From the NCBI RefSeq assembly GCF_001414055.1, contig NZ_CP013002.1, positions 142,501 to 206,500 of the forward strand: a stretch of DNA of 64,000 nucleotides, read 5' to 3'. This DNA is from Caulobacter henricii (lineage in GTDB: Bacteria; Pseudomonadota; Alphaproteobacteria; Caulobacterales; Caulobacteraceae). Shown one piece after another: positions 21,577 to 32,138 of the stretch (position 1 is the first letter of the stretch; every line of letters begins with the position of its first letter). The notes under the pieces were generated by a model. The model was not told the origin of the DNA, ran no database searches, and saw only the letters and a list, made by a program, of their open reading frames with translations. The position numbers and the translations under genes were made by a program.

Positions 21577-22605
21577 ATGGGTTACCGGGTCGCCGTGGTC
21601 GGCGCCACGGGCAATGTTGGCCGTGAGATGTTCAACATCCTCGAGGAGGTGAAATTCCCCGTCGAGAAAATGCACGCCATCGCCTCTCGTAAATCCATCG
21701 GCGTCGAGGTCTCGTTCGGCAACCAGATCCTGCGCTGCGAGGACCTGGAGCAGTTTGACTTCTCCAAGGTCGACATCGTGCTGATGAGCGCCGGCGGGTC
21801 GATCTCCAAGGCCTGGGGCGAGAAGATCGGCGCGGCCGGTCCGATCGTGATCGACAATTCCAGCCACTTCCGGATGGATCCGGACGTGCCGCTGGTGGTG
21901 CCGGAGGTGAACCCCGATGCGGTGGATCACCTGCCCAAGAACATCATTGCCAATCCCAACTGCTCGACCGCCCAGCTGGTCGTGGTCCTGAGCGCCCTGC
22001 ACAAGGAAGCCAAGATCAGGCGCGTCGTCGTCTCGACCTACCAGTCGGTTTCGGGGGCGGGCAAGGAAGGCATGGACGAGCTCTGGGACCAGACCAAGGG
22101 CGTGTTCGTGCTGGGCGCGCCGCCGCCCAAGAAGTTCACCAAGCAGATCGCCTTCAATGTCATCCCCCACATCGACGTCTTCATGGACGACGGCTTCACC
22201 AAGGAAGAGTGGAAGATGACCGTCGAGACCCACAAGATCCTCGATCCGGCCATCAAGCTGGTCGCTACCTGCGTGCGCGTGCCGGTCATGGTGGGTCACT
22301 CGGAGTCGGTGAACATCGAGTTCGAGACTGCCCTGGACGAAGATGATGTCCGCGAAATCCTGCGCGATACCGACGGCGTCGTGGTCGTCGACAAGCGCGA
22401 GGACGGTGGCTACATGACGCCGAAGGAAAGCGCCGGCGAGTTCCCGGTCTATGTCTCGCGCATCCGCAATGACCCGACCGTCGAGCACGGCGTGGCCCTG
22501 TGGTGCGTGGCCGACAACCTGCGCAAGGGCGCGGCTCTGAATGCTGTGCAGATCGCCCAGCTTCTGCACGAAAAGGGTCTGATCAAGCAGAAGCTCCCGG
22601 CCTAG
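21577..22605 (+). CDS. asd: Aspartate-semialdehyde dehydrogenase
   Basis: A 342-aa NADPH-dependent enzyme making aspartate semialdehyde for lysine/diaminopimelate, threonine and methionine. The N-terminal dinucleotide motif is VVGATGNVGREM, and the catalytic Cys129 lies in NPNCSTAQL. The QSVSGAGKEGMDEL and RVPVMVGHSESVNIEF segments are typical. TTGGAG lies 7 nt before the ATG at 21577. A few extra codons upstream are rejected on that basis. Confidence 0.97.
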   Translation: MGYRVAVVGATGNVGREMFNILEEVKFPVEKMHAIASRKSIGVEVSFGNQILRCEDLEQFDFSKVDIVLMSAGGSISKAWGEKIGAAGPIVIDNSSHFRMDPDVPLVVPEVNPDAVDHLPKNIIANPNCSTAQLVVVLSALHKEAKIRRVVVSTYQSVSGAGKEGMDELWDQTKGVFVLGAPPPKKFTKQIAFNVIPHIDVFMDDGFTKEEWKMTVETHKILDPAIKLVATCVRVPVMVGHSESVNIEFETALDEDDVREILRDTDGVVVVDKREDGGYMTPKESAGEFPVYVSRIRNDPTVEHGVALWCVADNLRKGAALNAVQIAQLLHEKGLIKQKLPA

Positions 22606-22639
22606 GATATCGCCCGCTACAATCGGGTGGAAGTTTCAG

Positions 22640-22680
22640 GGGCTCCCGGGGCAAACCGCTCCGGGAGCCCTTCTCATCTT
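22640..22680 (+). terminator. Terminator of asd
   Basis: A 10-bp stem GGGCTCCCGG (22640-22649) with its complement at 22661-22670, then a pyrimidine-rich TTCTCATCTT tail. It lies 35 nt after the asd stop. Confidence 0.8.
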
Positions 22681-22698
22681 GGACTTAAGGACGACGCC

Positions 22699-23610
22699 AT
22701 GTCGGCGGACTTGAACCCGCGCCCGGAAGAAGCCCGGACCGCCCTCATCGCCGCCCTGGGTTGCTACCTGCTGTGGGGCTTCCTGCCGCTCTATTTCCAT
22801 CTGCTGGCCAGCCTGGGTGTCGGCTCATGGGAAATGATCGCCCATCGCACCCTGTGGTCCGCGCCCTGGGCCTTCCTGGCGGTTTTGCTGGCCCGGCAGG
22901 CCGGCCAGGTGGCGTCGGTGCTGCGCCAGCCGCGCACCCTGGCGATTCTGGCCTGCTCGACAGCGGCCATCTTCATCAACTGGTCGATCTATGTGTTCGC
23001 GGTGAACGCAGGGCAGGTGATCGAGGCCAGCCTGGGTTATTACATCAATCCCCTGATGAACATGGCCGCCGGGGCCCTGCTGTTCCGCGAACGGATCAGC
23101 CGTGAGGGGGCGATCGCCATCGGCCTGGCCGTGATCGGCGTCGCGATCCAGACGGCGGCCCTCGGCCATTTGCCGGTGATCTCATTGGGTCTGGCCCTGA
23201 GTTTCTGCGCCTACGCCATCCTGCGCAAACAGGTGAAGGCCGACGCCCAGACGGGCCTTTTCATTGAGTGTGCCTATCTGGCGGTGCCGGGGCTGATCTA
23301 TGTCCTGCACCTGCAGTCGACGGGAGCCGGCCATTTCGCCGGCGGGGCCAGTGTGACGACCCTGCTACTGCTGGCCGGTCCGGCTACCGTGGTGCCCCTG
23401 GCGCTCTTTGCCTGGTCGGCGCGCCGCATGCCGCTCAGCGCCATGGGCTTTCTGCAGTTCCTGGCTCCCAGCATCCAGTTTCTGGTCGGGATCGCCCTGG
23501 GGGAGGCCCTCACACCCTTGCGGGCCCTGTCCTTCCTGTTCATCTGGTTAGGTGTCGCCGTGTTCGCTTACGGGGCCTGGAAGCGGACAAGGGCTGTGGC
23601 CAAGGCCTAG
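22699..23610 (+). CDS. rarD: RarD family EamA/DMT-superfamily permease
   Basis: A 303-aa inner-membrane protein with about ten hydrophobic helices. RarD hallmarks are GCYLLWGFLPLYFHLL, the first loop EMIAHRTLWS, INWSIYVFAVNAGQVIEASLGYYINPL, and a late QFLAPSIQFLVGI segment. RarD proteins are named for chloramphenicol sensitivity and are presumed metabolite exporters. The ATG at 22699 has AAGGA 9 nt upstream; an upstream in-frame ATG at 22627 lies inside the asd terminator and is rejected. Confidence 0.93.
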   Translation: MSADLNPRPEEARTALIAALGCYLLWGFLPLYFHLLASLGVGSWEMIAHRTLWSAPWAFLAVLLARQAGQVASVLRQPRTLAILACSTAAIFINWSIYVFAVNAGQVIEASLGYYINPLMNMAAGALLFRERISREGAIAIGLAVIGVAIQTAALGHLPVISLGLALSFCAYAILRKQVKADAQTGLFIECAYLAVPGLIYVLHLQSTGAGHFAGGASVTTLLLLAGPATVVPLALFAWSARRMPLSAMGFLQFLAPSIQFLVGIALGEALTPLRALSFLFIWLGVAVFAYGAWKRTRAVAKA

Positions 23611-23619
23611 GCTCCTATT

Positions 23620-23643
23620 GCCCCTGATGGCGTCATCAGGGGC
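23620..23643. repeat. Hairpin between convergent rarD and serine-hydrolase genes
   Basis: A perfect 10-bp inverted repeat GCCCCTGATG (23620-23629) / CATCAGGGGC (23634-23643) with a 4-nt loop. The CCTGATG-N-CATCAGG core is the same as the inner stem of the 116-nt repeats at 34479 and 58306. It may serve as a bidirectional terminator, although T-runs are lacking. Confidence 0.6.
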
Positions 23644-23657
23644 GTGCGACCTGGGCT

Positions 23658-24785
23658 CTAGATCGAGGCGTAGGCCGCCTCGATCAGACGGACGGCGCGG
23701 GGATCGCCGATCAGGGCGCTGCCCTGCTTGTTCATCACATAGGCCCCGGACACCCCGCGTGCCGGATCGGCGAAGGCGCAGGAGCCGCCCCAGCCGGAAT
23801 GTCCGAAGGTCTCGGGATTGGGGCCGTAGAAGAAGTTCGGCGTATTGCGCATGAAACCTGCGCCCCAGCTGATCACGAACGGCAGGACCAGGTCCTGGCC
23901 GACGATGCGCTCGGCGGTGGCGGCGCGAATGCCGGCCGGGGTGATCGGGGAGCGCCCGTCGAGCGTGCCGCCACAGGCCAGGGCCCCCATCAGTCGGGCC
24001 AGGGCCGGGGCGGTGGCATGGCCGTTGGCCGAGGGGATCTCGACCCGGCGCCAGTCGGCCGTGCCGCGTCCGCCCGGGGCGGCCCACGGTGTCAGGAAGG
24101 CGGCCTTCACCGCGTCATTGATCTCACCGAACCTGGGCAGGGCCGAGGGCCGCATCAGCTCGGCGCAGCGGTCGTGCTCGCTGTCGGGCAGGCCGATCCA
24201 CAGGTCGAGGCCCAGCGGCTCGCAGAGGTCTTCGCGCAGGGCCGTACCCATTGTGCGGCCATCGACCCGGCGGAAGATCTCCCCGGCCAGATAGCCATAG
24301 GTCACCGGGTGATAGCCGCTGGCCGAGCCGACCGGAAACAGCGGGGCCATGGCCGCCAGCTTGGCGCAGGTGGCCTCCCAGTCGAACCAGATGGCCGGAT
24401 CGGTCTCGTCGGGGAAGCCTGACAGGCCGGCCTGATGCGACAGGGCCTGCTCGACCGTGATGGCGGCCTTGCCGTTCTGGGCGAACTCGGGCCAGACGTC
24501 GGCGACGGGCTGGTCATAGGCCAGGCGGCCCTCGTCCACGAGGCGGGCGACCATCAGGGCGGCGACCGCCTTGGTGGTCGAGAACAGGGCCGTCAGGGTG
24601 TCGGGGCCGAACGGCTTCGTACGCTGGCGGTCGGCAAAGCCGCCCATCAGATCGACAACGATCTCGCCGTCGATCGCGAAGGCAAAGCGGGCCCCGAGTT
24701 CGCCGCCGTCTGCGAAATTGGCCTCGAAGGTCTCGCGGACCCGGGCGAACCGGTCGGGACAGGTTCCGGAAATCTCGACGGTCAT
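23658..24785 (-). CDS. Serine hydrolase, beta-lactamase class C / EstB-like
   Basis: A 375-aa penicillin-binding-fold hydrolase. The SxxK nucleophile motif is STTK in the segment LTALFSTTKAVAAL (about residue 70). The YxN-like tyrosine is in the YGYLAGEI segment, and the third motif is HSGWGGS near residue 330, in place of KTG. This pattern fits EstB-type esterases and LACTB relatives more than true antibiotic-degrading AmpC. No signal peptide is visible, so it is cytosolic. It lies 11 nt downstream of pdxY in a two-gene operon. Confidence 0.9.
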   Translation of the reverse strand: MTVEISGTCPDRFARVRETFEANFADGGELGARFAFAIDGEIVVDLMGGFADRQRTKPFGPDTLTALFSTTKAVAALMVARLVDEGRLAYDQPVADVWPEFAQNGKAAITVEQALSHQAGLSGFPDETDPAIWFDWEATCAKLAAMAPLFPVGSASGYHPVTYGYLAGEIFRRVDGRTMGTALREDLCEPLGLDLWIGLPDSEHDRCAELMRPSALPRFGEINDAVKAAFLTPWAAPGGRGTADWRRVEIPSANGHATAPALARLMGALACGGTLDGRSPITPAGIRAATAERIVGQDLVLPFVISWGAGFMRNTPNFFYGPNPETFGHSGWGGSCAFADPARGVSGAYVMNKQGSALIGDPRAVRLIEAAYASI

Positions 24786-24796
24786 CAGGGGATTCT

Positions 24797-25645
24797 CTAG
24801 GCGAGGCGCTCGATGCGCACCGTGGGCGAGGTCTGCTTGATCCGTGCGCCCATGCCGACGATCGGCAATTCCGGAGCGTTCCAGATATTGGCGGCCGTCA
24901 CCGTCTCGGCCACTCCGCCGACGGCGCGTGCCAGACCATAGGACAGGGTCTGGCCCTCGAGGATGGAGGCCGCATAGAGGGCGGTCAGAAGGTCGCCGGT
25001 TCCGCTGGGCGAGCGATCCATCTTGGCGTGGGCGGCCAGCCAGGCCTCCTTGCGGTCGGCCAGGACGACGCCGATCTCGGCCCCTCTTTGTACGGAGGAG
25101 ACCAGGGTCGGCTTGCCGAGCAGGCGCGCGGCGCGCATGGCCGACTGCGGATCTCGCGCGTCGGCACCGGTCAGCTTCTGCAGTTCCCAGGCGTTGCAGG
25201 CCACGACATCAGCCCGCGGGATCAGTTCGGCGGCGATCGCTTCGGCGACTTCGGGGAGGACATAAAGGCCCTTGCCGGCATCACCCATGGTGGGGTCGAC
25301 GACAATCGCCGGCTTGCGGCTGGCGGCTCCGTCACGGGGCGCTTCGCGCACGGCGTCTATGGCCCGGGCGGCCGCTCTCACCTGGGCGGCGCTGGCGAAA
25401 TAGCCGGTGATGACAATGTCGGTCAGGCCGAACAGGCCATTGGCCTCCATGCCGTCGAGCATGCCTTCCAGCACCTCGATCGGCACCGGCGCGCCACCGG
25501 GCACACCCCAGCCGGGGTGCCGGCCGAACAGGACGGTCGGGACGACCATCGAGTCGATACGGAACTGCACCAGAGCGGTGGCCTGGGCCGAAGCCCCGAC
25601 CCGGCTGCCGGCGACATGGCTGGAGATGATCAAGGCAAGCGGCAT
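24797..25645 (-). CDS. pdxY: Pyridoxal kinase
   Basis: A 282-aa ribokinase-fold enzyme phosphorylating pyridoxal in the vitamin B6 salvage pathway. Family features are the N-terminal ISSHVAGSRVGASA, the VVPTVLFGRHPGWG substrate loop, VVDPTMGDAGKGLYV, and the anion hole and catalytic Asp in SPSGTGDLLTALY. Length is standard. It is the first gene of an operon with the serine hydrolase. Confidence 0.94.
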   Translation of the reverse strand: MPLALIISSHVAGSRVGASAQATALVQFRIDSMVVPTVLFGRHPGWGVPGGAPVPIEVLEGMLDGMEANGLFGLTDIVITGYFASAAQVRAAARAIDAVREAPRDGAASRKPAIVVDPTMGDAGKGLYVLPEVAEAIAAELIPRADVVACNAWELQKLTGADARDPQSAMRAARLLGKPTLVSSVQRGAEIGVVLADRKEAWLAAHAKMDRSPSGTGDLLTALYAASILEGQTLSYGLARAVGGVAETVTAANIWNAPELPIVGMGARIKQTSPTVRIERLA

Positions 25646-25697
25646 GGCAAGCGGCTTAGCGGACGATGGCGGCCTTGAACAGGGTGACGTGCTGTCA

Positions 25698-25730
25698 AAA
25701 CAAAGGGCCCGCTGCGGTGCAGCGGGCCCT
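25698..25730 (-). terminator. Terminator of ahcY
   Basis: A 12-bp perfect stem AGGGCCCGCTGC (25704-25715) and its complement (25719-25730) with a 3-nt loop. On the minus strand it is followed by TTTGTTTTG, in the right orientation for ahcY. Confidence 0.9.
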
Positions 25731-25755
25731 CGTTCGATTTTAGGCGAAAAGCGAC

Positions 25756-27147
<1,392 letters not shown>

Positions 27148-27218
27148 GGTCGGCTCCTGCGGTCGGTGAATGTCTTGCCGGCCTTATACAGCGCGCGACC
27201 CTTCTGGGCAATTAACGC

Positions 27219-27234
27219 ATAAAGATATCTTTAT
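27219..27234. promoter_or_regulatory. Probable SahR operator in the ahcY promoter
   Basis: A perfect 16-bp palindrome ATAAAGATATCTTTAT. SahR is an ArsR-family repressor that senses S-adenosylhomocysteine and binds AAGATATCTT-type palindromes before methionine-cycle genes in several proteobacteria (family knowledge). Its place 72 nt before ahcY, the gene removing that effector, fits well. No sahR gene is in the window. Confidence 0.75.
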
Positions 27235-27245
27235 ATGCAGCGCAA

Positions 27246-28736
27246 TCACCAGAACGGCCTGGCTTCAACAAAGGCTTTTCGGGCCTTGCAGGCGTCGCGC
27301 AGCAAGGCGGCCTCATCAGCGCCGTCCGCCAGGCTGGCGGCGGCCAGCTGGGCTTCGGTATCGCCACTGGCCGAAGCTACGCCTTCGACCAGGCCGCTGC
27401 GGACATGCAGGTCGTTGAGGCGGCCCAGGGCGTCCTGAAGGGCCTTTGCAGCCTCGATGAACCGGTCCGCCCGTTTGGGATGCTCCGGGAACAGGGTCGA
27501 CAGGTCGGCTGCGGCGTAGCGGAGAACCTTGCCCTTCAGGCGCAGGCGGTGCCGGGCCTCGGCGTTCATGCGGTGAAGGTGCTTGCTCTTTTTGACGAGA
27601 CCCATGCGCAGATGGTCGAGCAGAGCCGCAGCAAAGTCTGTGGCGGCCTGGTCGCGGTCGCTGGCCAGGTCCGGTGTGGCGGTCCAGGCTCCGGCCTCAA
27701 GCCAGGCGGCGGTCTCCAGCATCAGGGCGCGAGCGCGCGGGCTGACGAGGGCAGCCTCCATGCGCAGATAGGCCTTGGCCTGGGCCGCCAGCAGGGCCCG
27801 GCCGAGGGCTGTCGCGCCATTGGCCTGGAGGTCCTGGCTAGCGGGCTGCCAGACCTCGGTAATGAAAACATCCAGTTCCCGGGCCAGATCCAGCTCGCCC
27901 GACAGCCATTTGAGTTCGGCGTCAATCGCCTTGGCGTCAGGTCCTGCAGATAAGGGCCTGAAGGCCTTGAGCAGGGCCCGCATACGTCGCGCGGCCACCC
28001 TAAGCTGATGAACCCCTTCGGGGCTCGGCCGCTCCCGCAGGGCTTCGACATTGCCGCAGAGTTGGGCCAGGGCCGCGCGTCCTACCGCCTGCAAGGCCTG
28101 AGCGGTGGTGAAGTCAGGGCTCAAGACCGCCGGTGACCGACTCAAGGTCGTTGCGGGTTTGTCCGGCAAGGCCAGATCGTAGCCACGCTCGGCCTTGCTG
28201 ACCAAGGACAGACGCAACGAAACCCGCCCCGCCAATTCCCGCGCCAAGTCAAACAGGGCGTCCGGCGTACCGGCCTTGAGCTCAAGTTCAAGTTCGCAGA
28301 CCTGGGCGCGCCGCGTTTGGCCAATCAGTTCGCCCCGGTCCACGACGGCCTCGATCAAGGTTTCGCCGCGCCGGATCATGCGCACCTTGCGCTCGACCTG
28401 GGTGGTGAAGACCGGACTCAGAGGCTGGTCCTTGACCACGCCGGCGGCCGGTGTGGTCGCTAGGGCTGTGCTGTCCGGCCCCGGGCCGACGATAGAGGTT
28501 TCCCACTCGCCGCGGGAAAAAACGCCCCCGGCCGAGGCCGATTTCAGGGTCTGTTTGCGACCGCCTTCGCCGTCGCGAACCCGGAGGCCAAAACCCGCTT
28601 TGCGCAGGGCGTGATCGGCCGTGTCGAAATAGGTGGCGGTCAGCTGGCGAACGTGGCTTTCGCCGTCCAGCAGCGCCAGGATGTCTTCGGCCGCTTCGGG
28701 TGCGATCAGGAATTTCAGCTCGATTTCTCGATCCAT
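27246..28736 (-). CDS. CYTH and CHAD domain protein
   Basis: A 496-aa cytosolic protein. The N-terminal CYTH triphosphate tunnel domain starts with the EIELKF (ExExK) motif and continues with [14 protein letters not shown] and later acidic/basic tunnel strands (LELELKAG). The C-terminal half (from about residue 215) is a CHAD helical domain with the conserved [17 protein letters not shown] histidine/basic helix. CYTH domains bind triphosphates or polyphosphate; CHAD domains bind polyphosphate. A polyphosphate-related role is therefore likely but not proven. The ATG at 28736 has GAGGAAC directly upstream. Divergent from bioB. Confidence 0.92.
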   Translation of the reverse strand: MDREIELKFLIAPEAAEDILALLDGESHVRQLTATYFDTADHALRKAGFGLRVRDGEGGRKQTLKSASAGGVFSRGEWETSIVGPGPDSTALATTPAAGVVKDQPLSPVFTTQVERKVRMIRRGETLIEAVVDRGELIGQTRRAQVCELELELKAGTPDALFDLARELAGRVSLRLSLVSKAERGYDLALPDKPATTLSRSPAVLSPDFTTAQALQAVGRAALAQLCGNVEALRERPSPEGVHQLRVAARRMRALLKAFRPLSAGPDAKAIDAELKWLSGELDLARELDVFITEVWQPASQDLQANGATALGRALLAAQAKAYLRMEAALVSPRARALMLETAAWLEAGAWTATPDLASDRDQAATDFAAALLDHLRMGLVKKSKHLHRMNAEARHRLRLKGKVLRYAAADLSTLFPEHPKRADRFIEAAKALQDALGRLNDLHVRSGLVEGVASASGDTEAQLAAASLADGADEAALLRDACKARKAFVEARPFW

Positions 28737-28848
28737 GTTCCTCAGTTCCAACCCTGCCGGACGCCAGGCGCGCCGATCAGCACCAAAGGCCTATGACGGA
28801 GCGGCGGCGACTTGCCAAGCCGTCAGACCCGGTTCAAACGTGCGCGCC

Positions 28849-29856
28849 ATGACGCAAATCCCTACCGCACAACCCCGTCACGATTGGACCTTGCCGCAGG
28901 TCGAGGCTCTTTTCGACCTGCCCTTTATGGAGCTGGTGTACCAAGCCGCAAACGTTCACCGCGCCTGGTTTGATCCCAGCGAAGTTCAGCTCTCGCAGCT
29001 TTTGTCGGTCAAGACCGGCGGCTGTGCCGAAAACTGCGGCTATTGCAGCCAGTCGGCTCACTTCAAGACGGGTCTGAAGGCCGAGAAGCTGATGGAGGCC
29101 GATGATGTCATCGCCAGGGCCCGTGCGGCGCGGGACGGTGGTGCCCAGCGCTTCTGCATGGGCGCGGCCTGGCGCGAGCTGAAGGACCGCGATCTGCCGA
29201 AACTGGCGGCCATGATCGGTGGCGTAAAGGCCCTGGGGCTGGAGACCTGCGCCACCCTTGGCATGCTGACCGCCGATCAAGCCCGCGACCTGAAGGCAGC
29301 GGGTCTCGACTACTACAACCACAACCTCGACACCGGTCCCGAGTACTATGCGGACGTCGTGACCACCCGCACCTATCAGGACCGTCTGGATACCCTGGCT
29401 CATGTGCGCGATGCGGGCATGAGCACCTGTTGCGGCGGCATTGTCGGCATGGGCGAGACGCGCCGTGACCGGGCCAGCCTGCTGCATCAACTGGCCACCC
29501 TGCCCAGCCATCCCGACAGCCTGCCGATCAATGGTCTGGTGCCGGTCAGCGGTACCCCTCTGGGCGACAAGGTCCTGAAGGCGGGCCAGATCGACTCTCT
29601 CGAGTTTGTTCGCACCATTGCCGTGGCGCGCCTGGTCTGTCCCAAGGCGATGGTGCGGCTTTCGGCCGGCCGCGACAGCATGAGCCGGGACCTGCAGGCC
29701 CTTTGCTTCCTCGCCGGTGCCAATTCGATCTTCGTCGGGGGCAAGTTGCTCACCACGCCTCTGCCGGGTCAGGATGAGGACAGCGCCCTGTTCCAGGACT
29801 TGAACCTGAGGCCGATGGGCGTGCACCCCACCCCGGAGTCGGTGGCCGCGGAATAG
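28849..29856 (+). CDS. bioB: Biotin synthase
   Basis: A 335-aa radical SAM enzyme inserting sulfur into dethiobiotin. The SAM-cluster cysteines are C59, C63 and C66 in [13 protein letters not shown]. Further markers are the [12 protein letters not shown] motif (auxiliary [2Fe-2S] region) and [15 protein letters not shown]. The frame is open further upstream, but the protein clearly begins at [13 protein letters not shown]. No other biotin genes are adjacent. Confidence 0.97.
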   Translation: MTQIPTAQPRHDWTLPQVEALFDLPFMELVYQAANVHRAWFDPSEVQLSQLLSVKTGGCAENCGYCSQSAHFKTGLKAEKLMEADDVIARARAARDGGAQRFCMGAAWRELKDRDLPKLAAMIGGVKALGLETCATLGMLTADQARDLKAAGLDYYNHNLDTGPEYYADVVTTRTYQDRLDTLAHVRDAGMSTCCGGIVGMGETRRDRASLLHQLATLPSHPDSLPINGLVPVSGTPLGDKVLKAGQIDSLEFVRTIAVARLVCPKAMVRLSAGRDSMSRDLQALCFLAGANSIFVGGKLLTTPLPGQDEDSALFQDLNLRPMGVHPTPESVAAE

Positions 29857-29957
29857 GGTTTTCCGCCACGTCCCTGGCCGAAGTCGGGGCCGCTTGGCCG
29901 CGCTCGCCGAGTGATGCAGCTCGTCGGCGTTCGAGCATAGGCTCTGAAGGGCCGGGC

Positions 29958-31919
29958 CTAGTAGGGCAGGTTATCCGCCGGGGGCGAGGTCGATTCCGGG
30001 ACCTCGGCGCTGGGGCCGTCCGGGGTGGCTGACGGGTCGATCAGTTCGCCGATCGGGTCTTCGCCAACGATCGGCGGCGGTTCGATGACACCGCCCGGGA
30101 TCGGGGTGGACTTCAGGCGCGGCAGGGCAGCGGTCATGAAGTTGCGCCAGATCTCGGCCGGTGCACCGCCACCGGTGACCCTTTTCATCGGTGTGTTGTC
30201 GTCCTTGCCGGTCCAGACTGCCGTGACGAAGCCGCCGCTGTAACCGACGAACCAGGCATCGCGGTAGTCGCTGGTCGTTCCGGTCTTGCCGGCGATGTCA
30301 TAGCCGGCGACCTTTGCACGCGTGCCCGTGCCCGAGATCACCACCTGGCGCATCATCTGGTTCATGTACTGCAGGGCCGGCGAGCCGATCACCGCCGGGC
30401 GGGCGGTCTTCTCGACACCGTGGTCGTAAAGCACCTTGCCGCTGGCGGTCCGGATACGCTCGATGCCGTAGCCCTTGGCCAGGAAGCCGCCGTTGGAGAA
30501 GGGGGCATAGGCCTGGGACATTTCCAGAGGGCTGACCTCGACGGCCCCCAGGGCCATGGAGGGATCGAGCTGGATCTTGCTGGCTATGCCCAGCCGCCGG
30601 GCCGTTGAGGCCACATTGCTGGTGCCGACCTCATTGGCCAGGCGGGCCGCAACGGTATTGATCGACTGTGCCAGCGCCGTCTGCAGGGTAATCGGACCCA
30701 GATACTTGTTGGTGTAGTTCTTGGGTTCCCAGTCGCCGATCTTCACCGGCTCATCGGCCACGGTGAGATTGGGCGTGCGGCCCTGCTCCATGGCCGTCAG
30801 ATAGACAAACGGCTTGAAGGCGCTACCGGCCTGACGACGGGCGGTGGTGGCACGGTCAAACTGGGTTTCGCCATAGTCAGCACCGCCGACATAGGCACGG
30901 ATGCGGCCCTCGCCGTCGATGGCGACCAGGGCAGCCTGCTCGACCCCCTGTTTGATATGGCCGTCGACCCCCAGCTTGACCGAACGCTCGGCAGCCACCT
31001 GGATCGGCAGGTCGAGGGTCGTCTCAACGACCAGGTCCTCGGTCGGCTCCCCAACGAGGGACCGCACCTGGGCGTCGACATAGTCGGTGAAATACTGGGC
31101 ACGCTGATTGGCCAGGGTGGCTGAAACCCGCACCGGTTCGCTGATCGCCGCTTCCATTTCGGCGGCGGTGATGGCCTTGATCCGGACCATCTCGTCCAGA
31201 ACGATGGTGGCGCGGCGGGCCGCACGCTCGCTGGCCGAGACCGGCGAATAGCGGGTCGGGGCCTTCATCAGCCCCGCCAGCAGGGCGGACTCGCCAATGG
31301 TCAACTGCGCGGCCGGCTTGTTGAAATAGCGCTGCGATGCCGCCTCGATGCCATAGGCACCGGCCCCGAAATAGACCCGGTTCATGTAGAGGGCGAGGAT
31401 CTGCTTCTTGGAGAACTTCAGCTCCAGCCAGATGGCCAGGATCAGCTCCTGTCCCTTGCGGCGATAGTTCTGGGCCGGGCTCAGAAACAGGTTTTTCGCC
31501 AGCTGCTGGGTAATGGTCGAACCGCCACGCTGCGGCCCGTCATGGGTCAGGTTCCAGGCCATCGATCGGATGATGCCCCAGGGGTTGAACCCGAAGTGAT
31601 GGTAGAACTGGCGGTCCTCGATCGCGACGAAGGCGGCGGGCACATATTTCGGCAGGGCGTCGATATCGACCGGCGGCGCATACTGGCTGCCGCGAACGGC
31701 CAGCAGGGCCCCCGAGCGATCCAGGTAGTTGATCGAGGGCTGGCGCTTGACGTCATAAAGCTTGGACGTGTCGGGCAGGTCGCTGGCGAACACGGCAAAG
31801 AAGGCAACGATGAAGATCAGGCCCCAGATGCCGAGCACAGCACTCCAGTAGAGAGCCGCCTGCAGCGGGGTGCGTTGCGGCTTCGCCGGCCTGTTCCCGC
31901 CGAAGGTACCGTTGGCCAT
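29958..31919 (-). CDS. Class A penicillin-binding protein (PBP1A family, bifunctional)
   Basis: A 653-aa peptidoglycan synthase anchored in the inner membrane by one N-terminal helix (about residues 22-46). The GT51 glycosyltransferase domain has the catalytic Glu101 in EDRQFYHHFG and GGSTITQQLAKN. The transpeptidase domain carries S366-x-x-K369 (GSAFKP), S419-x-N421 and K545-T-G. The C-terminus is a proline/acidic tail of about 50 residues (from SAT-PDGP on) that is probably disordered. Monocistronic and divergent from recQ. Confidence 0.96.
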   Translation of the reverse strand: MANGTFGGNRPAKPQRTPLQAALYWSAVLGIWGLIFIVAFFAVFASDLPDTSKLYDVKRQPSINYLDRSGALLAVRGSQYAPPVDIDALPKYVPAAFVAIEDRQFYHHFGFNPWGIIRSMAWNLTHDGPQRGGSTITQQLAKNLFLSPAQNYRRKGQELILAIWLELKFSKKQILALYMNRVYFGAGAYGIEAASQRYFNKPAAQLTIGESALLAGLMKAPTRYSPVSASERAARRATIVLDEMVRIKAITAAEMEAAISEPVRVSATLANQRAQYFTDYVDAQVRSLVGEPTEDLVVETTLDLPIQVAAERSVKLGVDGHIKQGVEQAALVAIDGEGRIRAYVGGADYGETQFDRATTARRQAGSAFKPFVYLTAMEQGRTPNLTVADEPVKIGDWEPKNYTNKYLGPITLQTALAQSINTVAARLANEVGTSNVASTARRLGIASKIQLDPSMALGAVEVSPLEMSQAYAPFSNGGFLAKGYGIERIRTASGKVLYDHGVEKTARPAVIGSPALQYMNQMMRQVVISGTGTRAKVAGYDIAGKTGTTSDYRDAWFVGYSGGFVTAVWTGKDDNTPMKRVTGGGAPAEIWRNFMTAALPRLKSTPIPGGVIEPPPIVGEDPIGELIDPSATPDGPSAEVPESTSPPADNLPY

Positions 31920-32138
31920 GTCGTCTCTATCCCTGGGTGCGTCGAAGGGCGCGCGCCAGCGTCCCGTTTAGCCGAAGCCCACAAAACGCGCGACAAGATT
32001 GACGAGAGGTGAACGCCGGGTGCGGTGCCGCATTCCAATCCTGCCTAGGCCATGGCCCATAGTGGGGTATGGCCCGCGCAAGCGAGCACCGGCGAGGAAT
32101 GGCTTGGCGCTGACCATCCCCGCTGTCACAAGTCCGCC

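Noticed and set aside
27148..27245. A SAM or SAH riboswitch before ahcY
   Set aside because: The leader is under 100 nt and shows no conserved aptamer core; the palindrome explains control better.
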